Shown here: positions 1-9,595 of the stretch, piece after piece
How the letters are laid out: every line of letters begins with the position of its first letter
Position numbering within the stretch: position 1 is the first letter of the stretch
Assembly (NCBI GenBank): GCA_932222125.1
Contig: CAKNZJ010000122.1
Coordinates: forward strand, 173,686 to 237,685
Length of the DNA stretch: 64,000 nucleotides
Reading direction: 5' to 3'
Source of the DNA: an uncultured Clostridia bacterium
GTDB taxonomy: Bacteria; Bacillota; Clostridia; Oscillospirales; Oscillospiraceae
The notes under the pieces: generated by a model
The model's database searches: none
The model's input: the letters and a program-made list of their open reading frames with translations, nothing else
What the model was told of the DNA's origin: nothing
Program-made: the position numbers and the translations under genes

Positions 1-2291
1 GTGCGCTGAACCTTCAAGCCCTCCTTCGGGAGCGGCATATCCGCTCGGCGGTAGACTTCCAGCTCCACGAGCTGCCGGGGGAAGGCGGCGTCACCATCGC
101 CGTCGGCAGCCTCTCCGCTGGCTTTGACTATATCGGTTGCCCCTATGCCGTCCTCACCGAAGGAGGGGGTGAACCCCGAAAAAAGGGTAAGCGTCTTAAG
201 CACGCCGCCGACCGGCGGAAGGTGGACTCCTTCACCGACCTGTCCCCCGGTGATCTGGTGGTCCATGAGCACCACGGCGTGGGCCGCTTTGTGGGCATGG
301 TGCAGATGACGGTGGATGGCGTACAAAAGGACTATGTCAAACTGGCCTATGCTGGTACAGATACCCTCTATGTCCCCGCCACCCAATTAGATGTGATCTC
401 CAAGTACATCGGCGGCGGAGACGGCTTGGAGTCCAAAAAGCTGTCCCGTCTGGGCGGAGCGGACTGGGAACGGGCCAAAAGCCGCACCCGGGCTGCTGTC
501 AAAGAACTGGCCCATGGCCTTATCCAACTGTATGCCCAGCGGCAGCGGCAGCCTGGGTATGCCTTTCCCCCCGACTCTGCCTGGCAAAAGGAGTTTGAGG
601 ATGATTTCCCCTACGATGAGACGGAGGACCAGCTCCGCTCGGTGGCGGAGATCAAGCGGGATATGGAAGCCCCCAGGCCCATGGACCGGCTGCTGTGCGG
701 CGATGTGGGTTATGGCAAGACAGAGGTGGCCCTTCGGGCAGTGATGAAATGCGTACTTGACGGTAGGCAGGCCGCTATCCTGGTGCCCACCACCGTTCTG
801 GCCAGACAGCACTATCTCACGGCCAAAAGCCGGTTTTCGAAATATCCGGTGGAAATTGACATGGTCAGCCGCTTCCGCACCACCGCCCAAATTAAAAAGA
901 CGCTGAATGGACTGGAAAATGGATCCATCGATGTACTCATCGGCACCCATCGGCTGCTCCAGAAGGATGTGCACTTTCAGAACCTTGGATTGCTAGTGGT
1001 GGATGAGGAGCAGCGCTTTGGTGTTACCCACAAAGAGCGGCTAAAGGAGCTTTCCCGTCAGGTAGATGTGCTCACCCTGTCCGCCACCCCTATTCCCCGC
1101 ACATTGAACATGGCCCTAGCGGGCATCCGGGACATGTCCGCCATCGAAGAGCCTCCCGCCAGCCGCCAGCCGGTGCAGACATATGTTCTGGAGCACGACT
1201 GGCCAGTGTTGGCGGACGCCATACGCCGGGAGCTGGAGCGGGGTGGTCAGGTATATTACCTCCACAACCGGGTGGATACGATTCAGCATACGGCTGGGCG
1301 CATCCAGGAGATGCTGGGCGCAGACACATCGGTGGCGGTGGGCCATGGAAAAATGAGCCAGGATGAACTCAACGAGGTCATGACCCGGGTGTCTGACGGG
1401 GAGGTGGATGTGCTGGTGTGCACCACCATTATTGAGACGGGAATCGATATCGCCAACGTAAACACCCTTATTATTGAAGATGCCGATAAGATGGGCCTGG
1501 CTCAGCTCCACCAGATCCGGGGGCGGGTAGGCCGTTCCCCCCGCCGGGCCTATGCCTATCTGACTTACCGGGCGGGCAAGGTGCTGTCCGAAGTGGCTGC
1601 CAAGCGGCTGTCGGCCATTCGGGAATACGCGGAGTTTGGCTCCGGCTTCAAGATCGCCATGCGGGACCTGGAAATCCGGGGCGCCGGCAACCTGCTGGGT
1701 CCGGAGCAATCCGGTTTCCTCACCAGTGTGGGATATGACCTGTATCTCAAGCTGCTGGAGGACGCGGTGCTGGAGGAAAAGGGAGAAGCCCCCATCCGGG
1801 CCCGGGAGTGCACCGCCGACCTCAGCATAGCCGCCGCCATCCCAGACCGCTATGTCCCATCAGCCGAGCAGCGCATGGACCTCTACCGCCGCATTGCCCG
1901 AATCCGCACAAATGAGGACGCTGACGATATGACAGACGAGCTCATTGACCGCTTCGGCGATCCACCCAGGCAGGTGAATCACCTAATCTCCATCGCCCTG
2001 CTCCGGGGTCAGGCCGCTGCCTGCTCCATCAGCGACATCACTCAGAAGAGCACAGCACTGACCTTCACCCTAGCCGAATTTGACCTGCGTCTCATCTCCT
2101 CCCTTGCCGGACTCTATGCCGGCCGCCTGCTCTTCTCCCCCGGGGACAAACCCACCCTCACCCTACACCTGCGAAAAGGGGAGAATTCGCTGCGAGCCGC
2201 CTCCACCCTGGTGGAAAACTATCAAAAGCTGCTTCAGGACACGCAGGCGCCTACCTCTGCTGGGGATACAGAAAAAACAAACGATTTGTAA
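1..2291 (+). CDS. mfd: Transcription-repair coupling factor Mfd, 5'-truncated by the window edge
   Basis: Mfd is a cytoplasmic ATP-driven translocase that removes RNA polymerase stalled at DNA lesions and recruits UvrA. The frame is open from base 3, so about 762 C-terminal residues are present and the UvrB-homology N-terminus lies outside. The visible part starts just before the RNA-polymerase-interaction domain (GDLVVHEHHGVGRFVGM). It continues into the RecG-like helicase: Walker A GDVGYGKTEVA, a DEEQ box in VVDEEQRFG, TATPIPRTL, and motif VI QIRGRVGR. The C-terminal UvrA-masking domain follows. A GTG at 222 could look like a start but is internal, because homology runs straight through it. 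The coding strand points toward oriC. Confidence 0.96.
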   Translation, partial: ALNLQALLRERHIRSAVDFQLHELPGEGGVTIAVGSLSAGFDYIGCPYAVLTEGGGEPRKKGKRLKHAADRRKVDSFTDLSPGDLVVHEHHGVGRFVGMVQMTVDGVQKDYVKLAYAGTDTLYVPATQLDVISKYIGGGDGLESKKLSRLGGADWERAKSRTRAAVKELAHGLIQLYAQRQRQPGYAFPPDSAWQKEFEDDFPYDETEDQLRSVAEIKRDMEAPRPMDRLLCGDVGYGKTEVALRAVMKCVLDGRQAAILVPTTVLARQHYLTAKSRFSKYPVEIDMVSRFRTTAQIKKTLNGLENGSIDVLIGTHRLLQKDVHFQNLGLLVVDEEQRFGVTHKERLKELSRQVDVLTLSATPIPRTLNMALAGIRDMSAIEEPPASRQPVQTYVLEHDWPVLADAIRRELERGGQVYYLHNRVDTIQHTAGRIQEMLGADTSVAVGHGKMSQDELNEVMTRVSDGEVDVLVCTTIIETGIDIANVNTLIIEDADKMGLAQLHQIRGRVGRSPRRAYAYLTYRAGKVLSEVAAKRLSAIREYAEFGSGFKIAMRDLEIRGAGNLLGPEQSGFLTSVGYDLYLKLLEDAVLEEKGEAPIRARECTADLSIAAAIPDRYVPSAEQRMDLYRRIARIRTNEDADDMTDELIDRFGDPPRQVNHLISIALLRGQAAACSISDITQKSTALTFTLAEFDLRLISSLAGLYAGRLLFSPGDKPTLTLHLRKGENSLRAASTLVENYQKLLQDTQAPTSAGDTEKTNDL

Positions 2292-2383
2292 ACAATGGAA
2301 AATCCAATTGCCTTTTTTTCTCCAAAATGGTAATATGTTCCCACCTCACACCGTTATATTCTAATTTTAACAGGAGCGTTTCG

Positions 2384-3565
2384 ATGATGAAAAAAACACC
2401 GCTGGCCATTCTCTTGGCTCTATCCATGATTCTCTCTCTGGCGGGCTGTCAAAGCCTGTCCCCCAATTCCTCTCCTGATCCCTCTGAACAGGCTACCATC
2501 ACCGCGGATCTGACCCAAGACATCCTAGCCTTCTCCGCCGGATGCTCCCAGGAGGATGTGGCCCTCACCGTCAACGGGGAAGACGTCCCCGCCAACCTGT
2601 TCCTATACTGGCTCTCTATCAGCTGCTCTTTTTTCAGCAACCAGTCTGCCAGCCCTTCCGGAGTATCCCTGAAGGATAATGCCGATCAGATTTTGGAGGA
2701 TACAGTCACCATGGCCACCTATTACACCCTGATCCGCCAAAAGGCAGGGGAATACGGCGCGCTTCCCACCGATGCACAGTTGGCCGCCGCGCAAGAGGCC
2801 ATGTTTGCCAAGGGAGAGGAGCACTACGAGCGGCTTAAAGCGGTCTACGGTCTCAATGACGAGGCGATGAAGTATGTTTTCATCATTGACGCTTACTATT
2901 CCAACCTTCTGGACGCTGCCGTACCCACCCCCACAGAGGAGCAGCTGAACAATTATGTCTACCAGACCAAGCATATTCTACTGTCCACAGTGGATACATC
3001 CGCCCAACGGCAGGACGACGGCACCTTCCCTTCCCTAGATCAGAAGACTGTGGCCGAAAAACGAGCCCTAGCGGAAGATATCCTGTCTCAACTCCAAGCG
3101 GTGGATGGGGAGGAACGGCTGGCCCTGTTTGACCAGCTGATGAATCAGTACAGCGAGGACGGACGCGACGAGGATGGCAATCTGGCCGTGTCCGACGGCT
3201 ATATCGCTGTCCCCGGCAATATGGATCCCGCATATGAGCAGGCGTCCCTTGCGCTGAAAATCGGCGAGCTGTCTGGCATCGTGGAGTCCTCCTATGGTTA
3301 TCACATTATTCTTCGGGGGCAGGTGGACGATCCTTCGTCCCATGCCGGTCAGTACAGGGAGAATCAGCTGGATCAGCTGTTGGAAGAATGGGTCACCCAG
3401 TCCACGGTGAAGCGCGCTAAACTGCTGGATGACCTGGATGTGGCAGATTATTATGCCCGCTTTACCGCTTGGCAGACCGCCTTTGCAGAGGCAAATTCAG
3501 ATGCCGCGTCGGAATCCCCTGACGTTTCAGAGACCCCCCAGCAGACTCAGCCGGCTGAGTCGTAA
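2384..3565 (+). CDS. PpiC/PrsA-type peptidyl-prolyl isomerase lipoprotein
   Basis: This 393-residue protein is predicted to be exported and lipid-anchored, and to act as a foldase for secreted proteins. It has a lysine-containing N-terminus, a hydrophobic stretch and a lipobox LSLAGC with the lipidated cysteine at residue 22. The middle is an alpha-helical SurA-N-like region. The parvulin domain begins at TKHILLS and ends around SSYGYHIILRG, both conserved parvulin landmarks. The tail is Ser/Pro/Gln-rich and disordered. I chose the first ATG of an ATGATG pair because AGGAG lies 7 bases upstream; an upstream ATG at 2327 would spoil the lipoprotein signal. It follows mfd by 92 bases, as in other Firmicutes. 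Family assignment is firm; the client proteins are unknown. Confidence 0.88.
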   Translation: MMKKTPLAILLALSMILSLAGCQSLSPNSSPDPSEQATITADLTQDILAFSAGCSQEDVALTVNGEDVPANLFLYWLSISCSFFSNQSASPSGVSLKDNADQILEDTVTMATYYTLIRQKAGEYGALPTDAQLAAAQEAMFAKGEEHYERLKAVYGLNDEAMKYVFIIDAYYSNLLDAAVPTPTEEQLNNYVYQTKHILLSTVDTSAQRQDDGTFPSLDQKTVAEKRALAEDILSQLQAVDGEERLALFDQLMNQYSEDGRDEDGNLAVSDGYIAVPGNMDPAYEQASLALKIGELSGIVESSYGYHIILRGQVDDPSSHAGQYRENQLDQLLEEWVTQSTVKRAKLLDDLDVADYYARFTAWQTAFAEANSDAASESPDVSETPQQTQPAES

Positions 3566-3588
3566 TCCGCTGGCTGGAAAATCTATCC

Positions 3589-3617
3589 TTGACAGCCTCC
3601 CTCTTCCTTGCTATAAT
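3589..3617 (+). promoter_or_regulatory. Sigma-A promoter of the Mn riboswitch/ATPase unit
   Basis: Perfect -35 TTGACA (3589-3594) and -10 TATAAT (3612-3617) with a 17-base spacer. Transcription would begin near 3624, immediately before the aptamer. Confidence 0.9.
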
Positions 3618-3624
3618 GAGTACT

Positions 3625-3753
3625 GCGATAGGGGAGTAATCAGCAGGGTTTCGCCCTGTGACAAGCGTCAACAGCAAGGTGGGCTACCATCTGGCCTTGT
3701 ATGAAATGATCAGACTTATCCGCGGTTTGGCCGCGGATAAGTCTTTTTCTTTT
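3625..3753 (+). promoter_or_regulatory. yybP-ykoY (Mn2+) riboswitch with intrinsic terminator
   Basis: The leader carries the hallmark GGGGAGTA box (3631-3638), a GC hairpin (CAGGG/CCCTG), a GCGTCA segment and an AAGG...CCTT helix. The outer P1 helix can form between GATAGG (3627-3632) and CTTATC (3715-3720). That 3' strand is also the 5' part of a perfect 13-bp terminator stem (3713-3725 with 3731-3743), followed by TTTTTCTTTT. Metal binding that stabilises P1 would therefore block the terminator and switch the gene on, as known for this class. The downstream gene is a cation ATPase, a known partner. The alternative, a different metal class such as NiCo, fits less well. Confidence 0.8.
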
Positions 3754-3852
3754 GGCTTGTCCACTTCCCTATCTTTCGACTCCATTTTCCTGATATGATA
3801 TCAGCCATCGACAGTCCATAACTATCCACAAAGCGAAAGGAGTACCGCAAGT

Positions 3853-6489
3853 ATGAGCCAATGGTTTGCCAAAACCTCGGGCCAGGTGCTGTCCGAGCTG
3901 GGCAGCGACCGAGCCGCCGGACTAACCTCGAAGGAGGTGCAAAAGCGGCTGGAACAGCATGGGCCAAACAAATTGGAGCAGGCTAAAAAGGAGCCGCTAG
4001 CCGTCCGCTTTCTGAACCAGATGAAGGACCCTATGATTCTGGTGCTGCTGGCGGCAGCCATCCTATCTCTCATCTCCACCGGTGGGGAAGATTGGGTGGA
4101 GGCACTGATCATCCTGCTCATCGTGGTGGTGAACGCTTGCATTTCCATCTCTCAGGAAGACAACGCCGAGCGGGCGCTGGAAGCCCTGCAAAAGATGTCC
4201 GCTCCGCTTGCCAAAGTCATCCGGGATGGGCAGCAGGTGCGCTTGGAAACCAGCCAACTGGTCCCCGGCGATATCATCGTGCTGGAGGCGGGAGACCTGG
4301 TTCCAGCCGATGCCCGTATCTTGGAATGCGCCAATCTGAAAGCAGACGAATCCGCCATGACCGGTGAGTCGGTCCCTGTATCTAAAGAAGCGGTGGAGTC
4401 CCTGCCCCCAGAGACCGCCCTGGGTGACCGGCGCAATATGGTCATTTCGTCCACCGTCATCACCAATGGGCGAGCGCTGTGCCTGGTCACCGGCACCGGC
4501 ATGGACACGGAAATGGGCCGTATCGCAGGCATGCTCATGGGCCAATCCGATGTCTCCACCCCACTCCAGCGGAAGATGGGGGAAATCTCCAAAACACTGT
4601 CCTTTGTCTGCCTGGCTGTATGCGCAGTCATGTTTGGCGTAGGCCTGCTGTACAACCAGGGCATCCTGGACATGTTTATGAGAGCGGTCTCCCTGGCAGT
4701 AGCCGCTATTCCGGAAGGACTGCCCGCCATTGTCACCATTGTGCTAGCCCTGGGCGTCCAGCGGATGGTGCGGCACAACGCTATTGTCAAAAAACTCCCC
4801 GCTGTAGAGACCTTGGGCTGCGCCGGAGTCATCTGCTCTGACAAAACCGGCACCCTTACCATGAATAAGATGACGGTAAAACAGGTGTGGACCCACGATG
4901 GCAAACACCGCCGGGACGCCCTCACCATCGGGGCCCTCTGCAACGATACGGTGCTCGCCACCGGCGGCGATGGCAATCCCAAAACACTGGGGGATCCCAC
5001 AGAGACCGCCCTGGTGGACGCAGCCCTGGAAGACGGCCTGGACAAGAACCTACTGGAGCGGGAGCTGCCCAGGACAGCAGAGCTGCCCTTTGACTCGGAC
5101 CGGAAGCTGATGAGCACGGTTCATTCCATAAATGGTAAGCTTCGCGTCATGGTGAAAGGAGCACCCGACGTGCTGTTGGCCCGCTGCACTCATATATTGG
5201 CAGATAGCCCCACCCCCATCCTCCCCGCCCTGCGCAAAGATGTGGAGCAGGCCAACTCCACCATGGCGGAGCAGGCCCTTCGGGTGCTGGGCTGCGCTTA
5301 TAAGGACATAGACGCTCTCCCCGGCCGGCTCACCAGCCAAACCCTGGAAACCGGCCTGACCTTTGTGGGGCTGGTTGGAATGATCGATCCCCCCAGACTG
5401 GAGGTAAAAGATGCCGTAGCCCAATGTTACGCTGCCGGCATTCGTCCAGTGATGATTACCGGCGACCATAAACTCACCGCGGTGGCCATTGCCAAAGAGC
5501 TGGACATCTATCGGGATGGGGATATGGCCATTACTGGAGAGGATCTGGACTTTATGCCACAGGATATGCTGGAGCAGGACGTGGATCAGTTTTCCGTTTA
5601 TGCCCGTGTGTCCCCAGAGCATAAGATGCGTATTGTCAAGGCATGGCAGAAGCGGGGCATGGTAGTGGCTATGACCGGTGACGGTGTTAACGACGCCCCG
5701 GCCTTAAAGGTGGCGGACATTGGCTGCGCTATGGGCGTCACCGGCACCGATGTGGCCAAAGGGGCTGCGGATATGATCCTCACTGACGACAACTTTGCCA
5801 CCATCGTTCACGCTGTGGAGCAGGGACGCGGTATCTATTCCAACATCAAAAAGGCCATCCACTACCTATTGTCCTGCAACATTGGCGAGATCATCACTCT
5901 GTTCCTGGCCACTGTTCTGAACTTCCATCAGGCTCCCTTGGTGGCAGTTCAATTGCTATGGCTTAACCTGGTCACCGACTCGCTGCCCGCCCTGGCCCTT
6001 GGCATGGAACCGGTGGAACATTCTGTGATGGAAGAAAAGCCCCGCTCCGCCAGTGAATCCCTGTTCAACCGAGCCTTCTCCCTTCGGCTTGCCTGGCAAG
6101 GCGTGATGGTTGGCATGCTTACCTTAGCAGCCTATTACCTGGGGGAATACGTCCTTAGCGACCCAGCCCTGGCAGATGCCACTGCCAATACCATGGCCTT
6201 TGCCACCCTCACCTTCTGTCAGCTGTTCCACGCCTATGATGTGCGCAGTGAGCACCAGTCCATCTTTCAGATTGGCCTGTTCTCCAACTCTGCTATGAAC
6301 AAGGCCTTCCTGGTCGGGCTCAGCCTTCAGCTACTGGTGCTGCTTGTCCCCCCCCTGATGGCGGTGTTCCAGGTGACCGCTCTCACCCCAGTGGAATGGA
6401 TTTGCGTGCTGGCTCTATCCCTGACTCCTGTGCTTATCTGCGAGTTGGAAAAGGCCGTTTGCCGCCGCTTGCCGGCAAACACACCTTAA
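3853..6489 (+). CDS. P2A-type cation-transporting ATPase, probable Mn2+/Ca2+ exporter
   Basis: This 878-residue membrane pump has full P2A (SERCA/YloB-like) architecture. After an N-terminal cation-ATPase domain come the actuator TGES loop and the TM4 motif PEGLPAIVT. The phosphorylated aspartate is D330 in CSDKTGTLT, and the hinge is TGDGVNDAPAL. The metal-binding side chains of SERCA TM5 and TM6 appear conserved (SCNIGE and LNLVTDSLPAL), so the pump should be active. The start at 3853 has GAAAGGAG upstream. An Mn2+ riboswitch in the leader suggests that its physiological job is Mn2+ efflux under excess; Ca2+ transport is possible. It is followed by its own terminator. Confidence 0.92.
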   Translation: MSQWFAKTSGQVLSELGSDRAAGLTSKEVQKRLEQHGPNKLEQAKKEPLAVRFLNQMKDPMILVLLAAAILSLISTGGEDWVEALIILLIVVVNACISISQEDNAERALEALQKMSAPLAKVIRDGQQVRLETSQLVPGDIIVLEAGDLVPADARILECANLKADESAMTGESVPVSKEAVESLPPETALGDRRNMVISSTVITNGRALCLVTGTGMDTEMGRIAGMLMGQSDVSTPLQRKMGEISKTLSFVCLAVCAVMFGVGLLYNQGILDMFMRAVSLAVAAIPEGLPAIVTIVLALGVQRMVRHNAIVKKLPAVETLGCAGVICSDKTGTLTMNKMTVKQVWTHDGKHRRDALTIGALCNDTVLATGGDGNPKTLGDPTETALVDAALEDGLDKNLLERELPRTAELPFDSDRKLMSTVHSINGKLRVMVKGAPDVLLARCTHILADSPTPILPALRKDVEQANSTMAEQALRVLGCAYKDIDALPGRLTSQTLETGLTFVGLVGMIDPPRLEVKDAVAQCYAAGIRPVMITGDHKLTAVAIAKELDIYRDGDMAITGEDLDFMPQDMLEQDVDQFSVYARVSPEHKMRIVKAWQKRGMVVAMTGDGVNDAPALKVADIGCAMGVTGTDVAKGAADMILTDDNFATIVHAVEQGRGIYSNIKKAIHYLLSCNIGEIITLFLATVLNFHQAPLVAVQLLWLNLVTDSLPALALGMEPVEHSVMEEKPRSASESLFNRAFSLRLAWQGVMVGMLTLAAYYLGEYVLSDPALADATANTMAFATLTFCQLFHAYDVRSEHQSIFQIGLFSNSAMNKAFLVGLSLQLLVLLVPPLMAVFQVTALTPVEWICVLALSLTPVLICELEKAVCRRLPANTP

Positions 6490-6503
6490 ATACCATCCAT
6501 GCC

Positions 6504-6534
6504 GAGCCCCCAGTCCCCGCTGGGGGCTCTTTTT
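6504..6534 (+). terminator. Intrinsic terminator after the cation ATPase
   Basis: A 10-bp stem, GAGCCCCCAG with CTGGGGGCTC, followed by five T residues. Confidence 0.85.
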
Positions 6535-6606
6535 ATCCCACTCCCCCGGTTTGATATAAAATTCACAAAAATATACATTTTTTCTTTGAAACCTTGGTCA
6601 ACCCTG

Positions 6607-6635
6607 TTGATTTTTTGTGTGTTTCAGTATATAAT
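6607..6635 (+). promoter_or_regulatory. Promoter of the thiolase gene
   Basis: TTGATT and TATAAT separated by 17 bases, about 50 bases upstream of the thiolase start. Confidence 0.75.
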
Positions 6636-6684
6636 CATGACATATGCATGCCCCTGCACAAAATCATTTTGGAGGTCATTTGTC

Positions 6685-7881
6685 ATGAGAGAAGTCTATG
6701 TCGTCAACTGCTGCCGTACTGCTGTGGGCTCCTTTGGCGGGTCCTTAAAGGACGTGCCCGCCGTAGAAATGGGCGCCATCGTGGTCAAGGAGGCGCTTAA
6801 CCGGGCGGGCATCGCTCCCGAGAATGTGGATGAGGTTATGTTCGGCTGTATCCTCTCCGCCGGTCTGGGTCAGAACCCTGCCCGCCAGGTTGGCATTAAG
6901 GCCGGTCTGCCTGTGGAAGTTCCCGCCTACACCGTGTCCATGGTGTGCGGCTCAGGCATGAAGTCCGTCATCGAAGGTGCCCGGGCCATTGTGGCCGGCG
7001 ATGCTGATATTGTTGTGGCGGGCGGAACTGAGAACATGTCCGCAGCACCCTATGCCATCCCCGCTGCCCGCTGGGGCGCTCGTATGGGCAATGGCAAAAT
7101 CATCGACACCATGATCAATGATGGTCTGTGGGACGCTTACAACAACTACCACATGGGTACCACTGCCGAGAATATCTGTGAGAAGTATGGCCTCACCCGG
7201 GAAGAGCTGGACCAGTTTGCCGTCAATTCCCAGAACAAAGCCGAAGCTGCCCAGGCCGCCGGCAAGTTCGCAGACGAGATCGTCCCGGTTATGGTAAAGA
7301 AAAAGAAAGAAATGGTGGAATTCAAGGTAGACGAATACCCCAAGGCAGGCGTGACCATTGATTCCGTCGCCAAGCTCAAGGGCGCCTTTGCCCTGGCCGA
7401 TGGCTCCAAGGGCAGCCGTGTCACCGCCGCCAACGCCTCTGGCATCAATGACGGTGCCGCCGCCATTATCCTAGCCTCCAAAGAGGCCGTGGACAAATAT
7501 GGCCTGAAGCCCATGGCCAAGCTGGTCAGCTGGGGTCAGGGCGGCGTGGATCCCTCCATTATGGGCATCGGCCCCGTCCCTGCCTCCCGTCAGGCCATGG
7601 ATAAGGCCGGTCTGACCATCAACGATATTGACCTGGTGGAGGCCAATGAGGCGTTTGCCGCTCAGTCTGTGGCCGTGGCCAAGGACCTGGGCTTTGACAT
7701 GTCCAAGGTGAACGTCAACGGCGGTGCCATCTCCATCGGCCACCCCGTAGGCTGCTCTGGTGCCCGCATTATCGTCACCCTGCTCCACGAGATGCAGAAG
7801 CAGGGTCAGGCTAAAAAAGGCCTCGCCACCCTGTGCATTGGCGGCGGCATGGGTGTCGCCACTATCTTCGAAAAGGTCTGA
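6685..7881 (+). CDS. thlA: Acetyl-CoA C-acetyltransferase (thiolase)
   Basis: This cytoplasmic enzyme condenses two acetyl-CoA to acetoacetyl-CoA, the entry step of the butyrate pathway, or runs in reverse on acetoacetyl-CoA. The 398 residues match the family length. The nucleophilic cysteine is C88 in SMVCGSGMK, with H353 in GHPVGCSGAR and C384 in LCIGGGMG. The ATG at 6685 follows GGAGG (6671-6675); the open frame upstream contains the promoter and is not coding. It lies just upstream of the CoA-transferase genes, which would use acetoacetyl-CoA or acetoacetate, but a 356-base gap suggests a separate transcript. Confidence 0.95.
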   Translation: MREVYVVNCCRTAVGSFGGSLKDVPAVEMGAIVVKEALNRAGIAPENVDEVMFGCILSAGLGQNPARQVGIKAGLPVEVPAYTVSMVCGSGMKSVIEGARAIVAGDADIVVAGGTENMSAAPYAIPAARWGARMGNGKIIDTMINDGLWDAYNNYHMGTTAENICEKYGLTREELDQFAVNSQNKAEAAQAAGKFADEIVPVMVKKKKEMVEFKVDEYPKAGVTIDSVAKLKGAFALADGSKGSRVTAANASGINDGAAAIILASKEAVDKYGLKPMAKLVSWGQGGVDPSIMGIGPVPASRQAMDKAGLTINDIDLVEANEAFAAQSVAVAKDLGFDMSKVNVNGGAISIGHPVGCSGARIIVTLLHEMQKQGQAKKGLATLCIGGGMGVATIFEKV

Positions 7882-8237
7882 GCCCCGCGCAAGCCATGGC
7901 CTCTCCCCTTTTCAGTCTGATATCACCTAGTACGGTATCATGTATTGCTTGACGGCATACAGAGAGAACAATTGTGAGAAAGAATACTAAATTTTGGGTT
8001 ATGCATTTACGTCCAGAGTCACTTTGAGGGTATTGGTATAGTCTGCCATCTGATTTTTAGATAGAACTTAAACACCCGTATCATTGATAAAAGACCTCTT
8101 TTTAATAATCAGCCAGCGCCCACGATATCAGTAAGTATATAACCCCCCGCAAAAGCACATCCTCCCCTTTCTGCGCTCTACTGGGGCAGTATCCCCGCCC
8201 CAGTAAGCCTTATTAAATATTTAGGAGGTCATAAATT
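7882..8237. other. 356-base intergenic region between thiolase and CoA-transferase
   Basis: I find no open reading frame worth calling and no confident promoter. The only clear element is a stem-loop just before the CoA-transferase (listed separately). Base composition is more AT-rich than the flanking genes, so an unrecognised promoter for the CoA-transferase pair is likely here. Confidence 0.5.
8180..8204 (+). promoter_or_regulatory. Stem-loop in the CoA-transferase leader
   Basis: ACTGGGGC (8180-8187) pairs with GCCCCAGT (8197-8204) around a 9-base loop, 33 bases before the alpha-subunit start. There is no T-tract, so it is not a canonical terminator. It could stabilise the mRNA 5' end. 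Confidence 0.45.
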
Positions 8238-8927
8238 ATGCCTAAGTTTGCGTCCATTGCTGAGGCGGTCAACCTGATCCCTGATGGAGCCACAATTATG
8301 TTTGGCGGCTTTATGGGCTGTGGTTCTGCTCACAAGGTCATCGACGCCCTGTCCAAATCCGGCAAGGGCAATTTCACCATCATTTGTAATGATGGTTCCA
8401 TGCCTGGCGGCCCCTTGGGCGAGGACTATTATGGAGTCGCCAAACTCATTCACAACGGCCAGGTAAAACGCCTGATCACCAGCCACGTTGGCCTGAATCC
8501 TGAAGTGGCTGTCCGTATGAATGACGGCTCCCTCCAGGTAGACCTGATTCCCCAGGGCTCTCTGGCAGAGATGATCCGCGCCGGCGGAGCGGGTCTGGGC
8601 GGTGTGCTCACCCCCACCGGTGTTGGCACCCTGGTAGAGGAGAAGACCGATTTTGTCCTGGGTAAAGTCACCGTAGACGGCAGGGTATACCTTCATATGC
8701 GTCCGTTGCGGGCTGATGTGGCTGTTATCTCCGGTTATAACGTAGACAAGGCGGGCAACGTTTGGTATAAGGGCACCACCCGGAACTTTAACCTTCCCAT
8801 GGCTACTGCCGCCGATCTGGTCATCGCTGAGGCAGATCATGTGGTGGAGGTGGGCGCCATTGAGCCCGAAAATGTGCACACCTACGGCGTATTTGTGGAC
8901 TATGTTGTGGATGGAGGTAATGCATAA
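8238..8927 (+). CDS. atoD: CoA-transferase subunit A (AtoD-like)
   Basis: This is the alpha subunit (229 residues) of a class I 3-oxoacid CoA-transferase, cytoplasmic. The N-terminus has the family pattern IPDGATIMFGGFMGCG, and glycine-rich CoA-binding segments follow. In butyrate-forming Clostridia such enzymes move CoA between butyryl-CoA, acetoacetate and acetate. A strong AGGAGG ribosome site lies at 8223-8228. The stop shares one base with the beta-subunit start (TAATG), so the pair is translationally coupled. Substrate preference cannot be read from the sequence; butyryl-CoA:acetoacetate or acetate is inferred from the neighbouring thiolase. Confidence 0.9.
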   Translation: MPKFASIAEAVNLIPDGATIMFGGFMGCGSAHKVIDALSKSGKGNFTIICNDGSMPGGPLGEDYYGVAKLIHNGQVKRLITSHVGLNPEVAVRMNDGSLQVDLIPQGSLAEMIRAGGAGLGGVLTPTGVGTLVEEKTDFVLGKVTVDGRVYLHMRPLRADVAVISGYNVDKAGNVWYKGTTRNFNLPMATAADLVIAEADHVVEVGAIEPENVHTYGVFVDYVVDGGNA

Positions 8928-9583
8928 TGGATCGCTCTGAAATCAAAGGCTTTATTGCTAAACGTGTCGCCGCTGAACTCAAGGATGGCGATGTAGTTAA
9001 CTTGGGCATTGGGCTCCCCACCCTGGTGCCCCAGTACCTGCCCAGCAGTGTCCATGTTACCCTTCAGTCAGAGAACGGCATCATCGGCACCGGTGCTGTG
9101 ACGGAAGAGAACAAAGACCCCCTTTATATCACTGATGCCGGCGGCTCCCCCGCCATCGCAGCCACTGGGGGTGTCTATATTGACTCCTGCTCCTCCTTTG
9201 GCCTCATTCGCGGCGGCCATGTGGACGCCACCATCCTGGGCGGCCTGGAGGTGGATGAAGAGGGCTCCCTATCTAACTGGATCATCCCCGGCAAAAAGGT
9301 GCCCGGCATGGGCGGCGCTATGGATCTTCTGGTTGGCGCCAAGCACGTCATCGTGGCCATGGAGCACACTGCCAAGGGTGCTCCCAAAATTCTGAAAAAG
9401 TGCCGCCTTCCCTACACTGCTGTGAAGTGCGTCACCAAAATCATCACTGAAATGGGCGTGATGAACGTCACCAGCAAGGGGTTAGAACTGGTGGAGATCA
9501 ATCCTGAGTTCACTGTGGATCAGGTGCAGGCTGCCACCGAAGCCACACTGATCATCTCTCCCAATCTGAAACCCATGGTGTGA
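8927..9583 (+). CDS. atoA: CoA-transferase subunit B (AtoA-like)
   Basis: This beta subunit (218 residues) carries the catalytic glutamate. E49 in the SENG motif (QSENGIIGTG) is the residue that forms the glutamyl-CoA thioester in this family. NLGIGLPTLVP near the N-terminus is also typical. It overlaps the alpha-subunit stop by one base and would form an alpha2beta2 or alphabeta enzyme with it. A very long perfect hairpin follows and ends the operon. Family assignment is firm, exact acyl specificity is inference. Confidence 0.9.
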   Translation: MDRSEIKGFIAKRVAAELKDGDVVNLGIGLPTLVPQYLPSSVHVTLQSENGIIGTGAVTEENKDPLYITDAGGSPAIAATGGVYIDSCSSFGLIRGGHVDATILGGLEVDEEGSLSNWIIPGKKVPGMGGAMDLLVGAKHVIVAMEHTAKGAPKILKKCRLPYTAVKCVTKIITEMGVMNVTSKGLELVEINPEFTVDQVQAATEATLIISPNLKPMV

Positions 9584-9595
9584 GCTAGCTTACTC

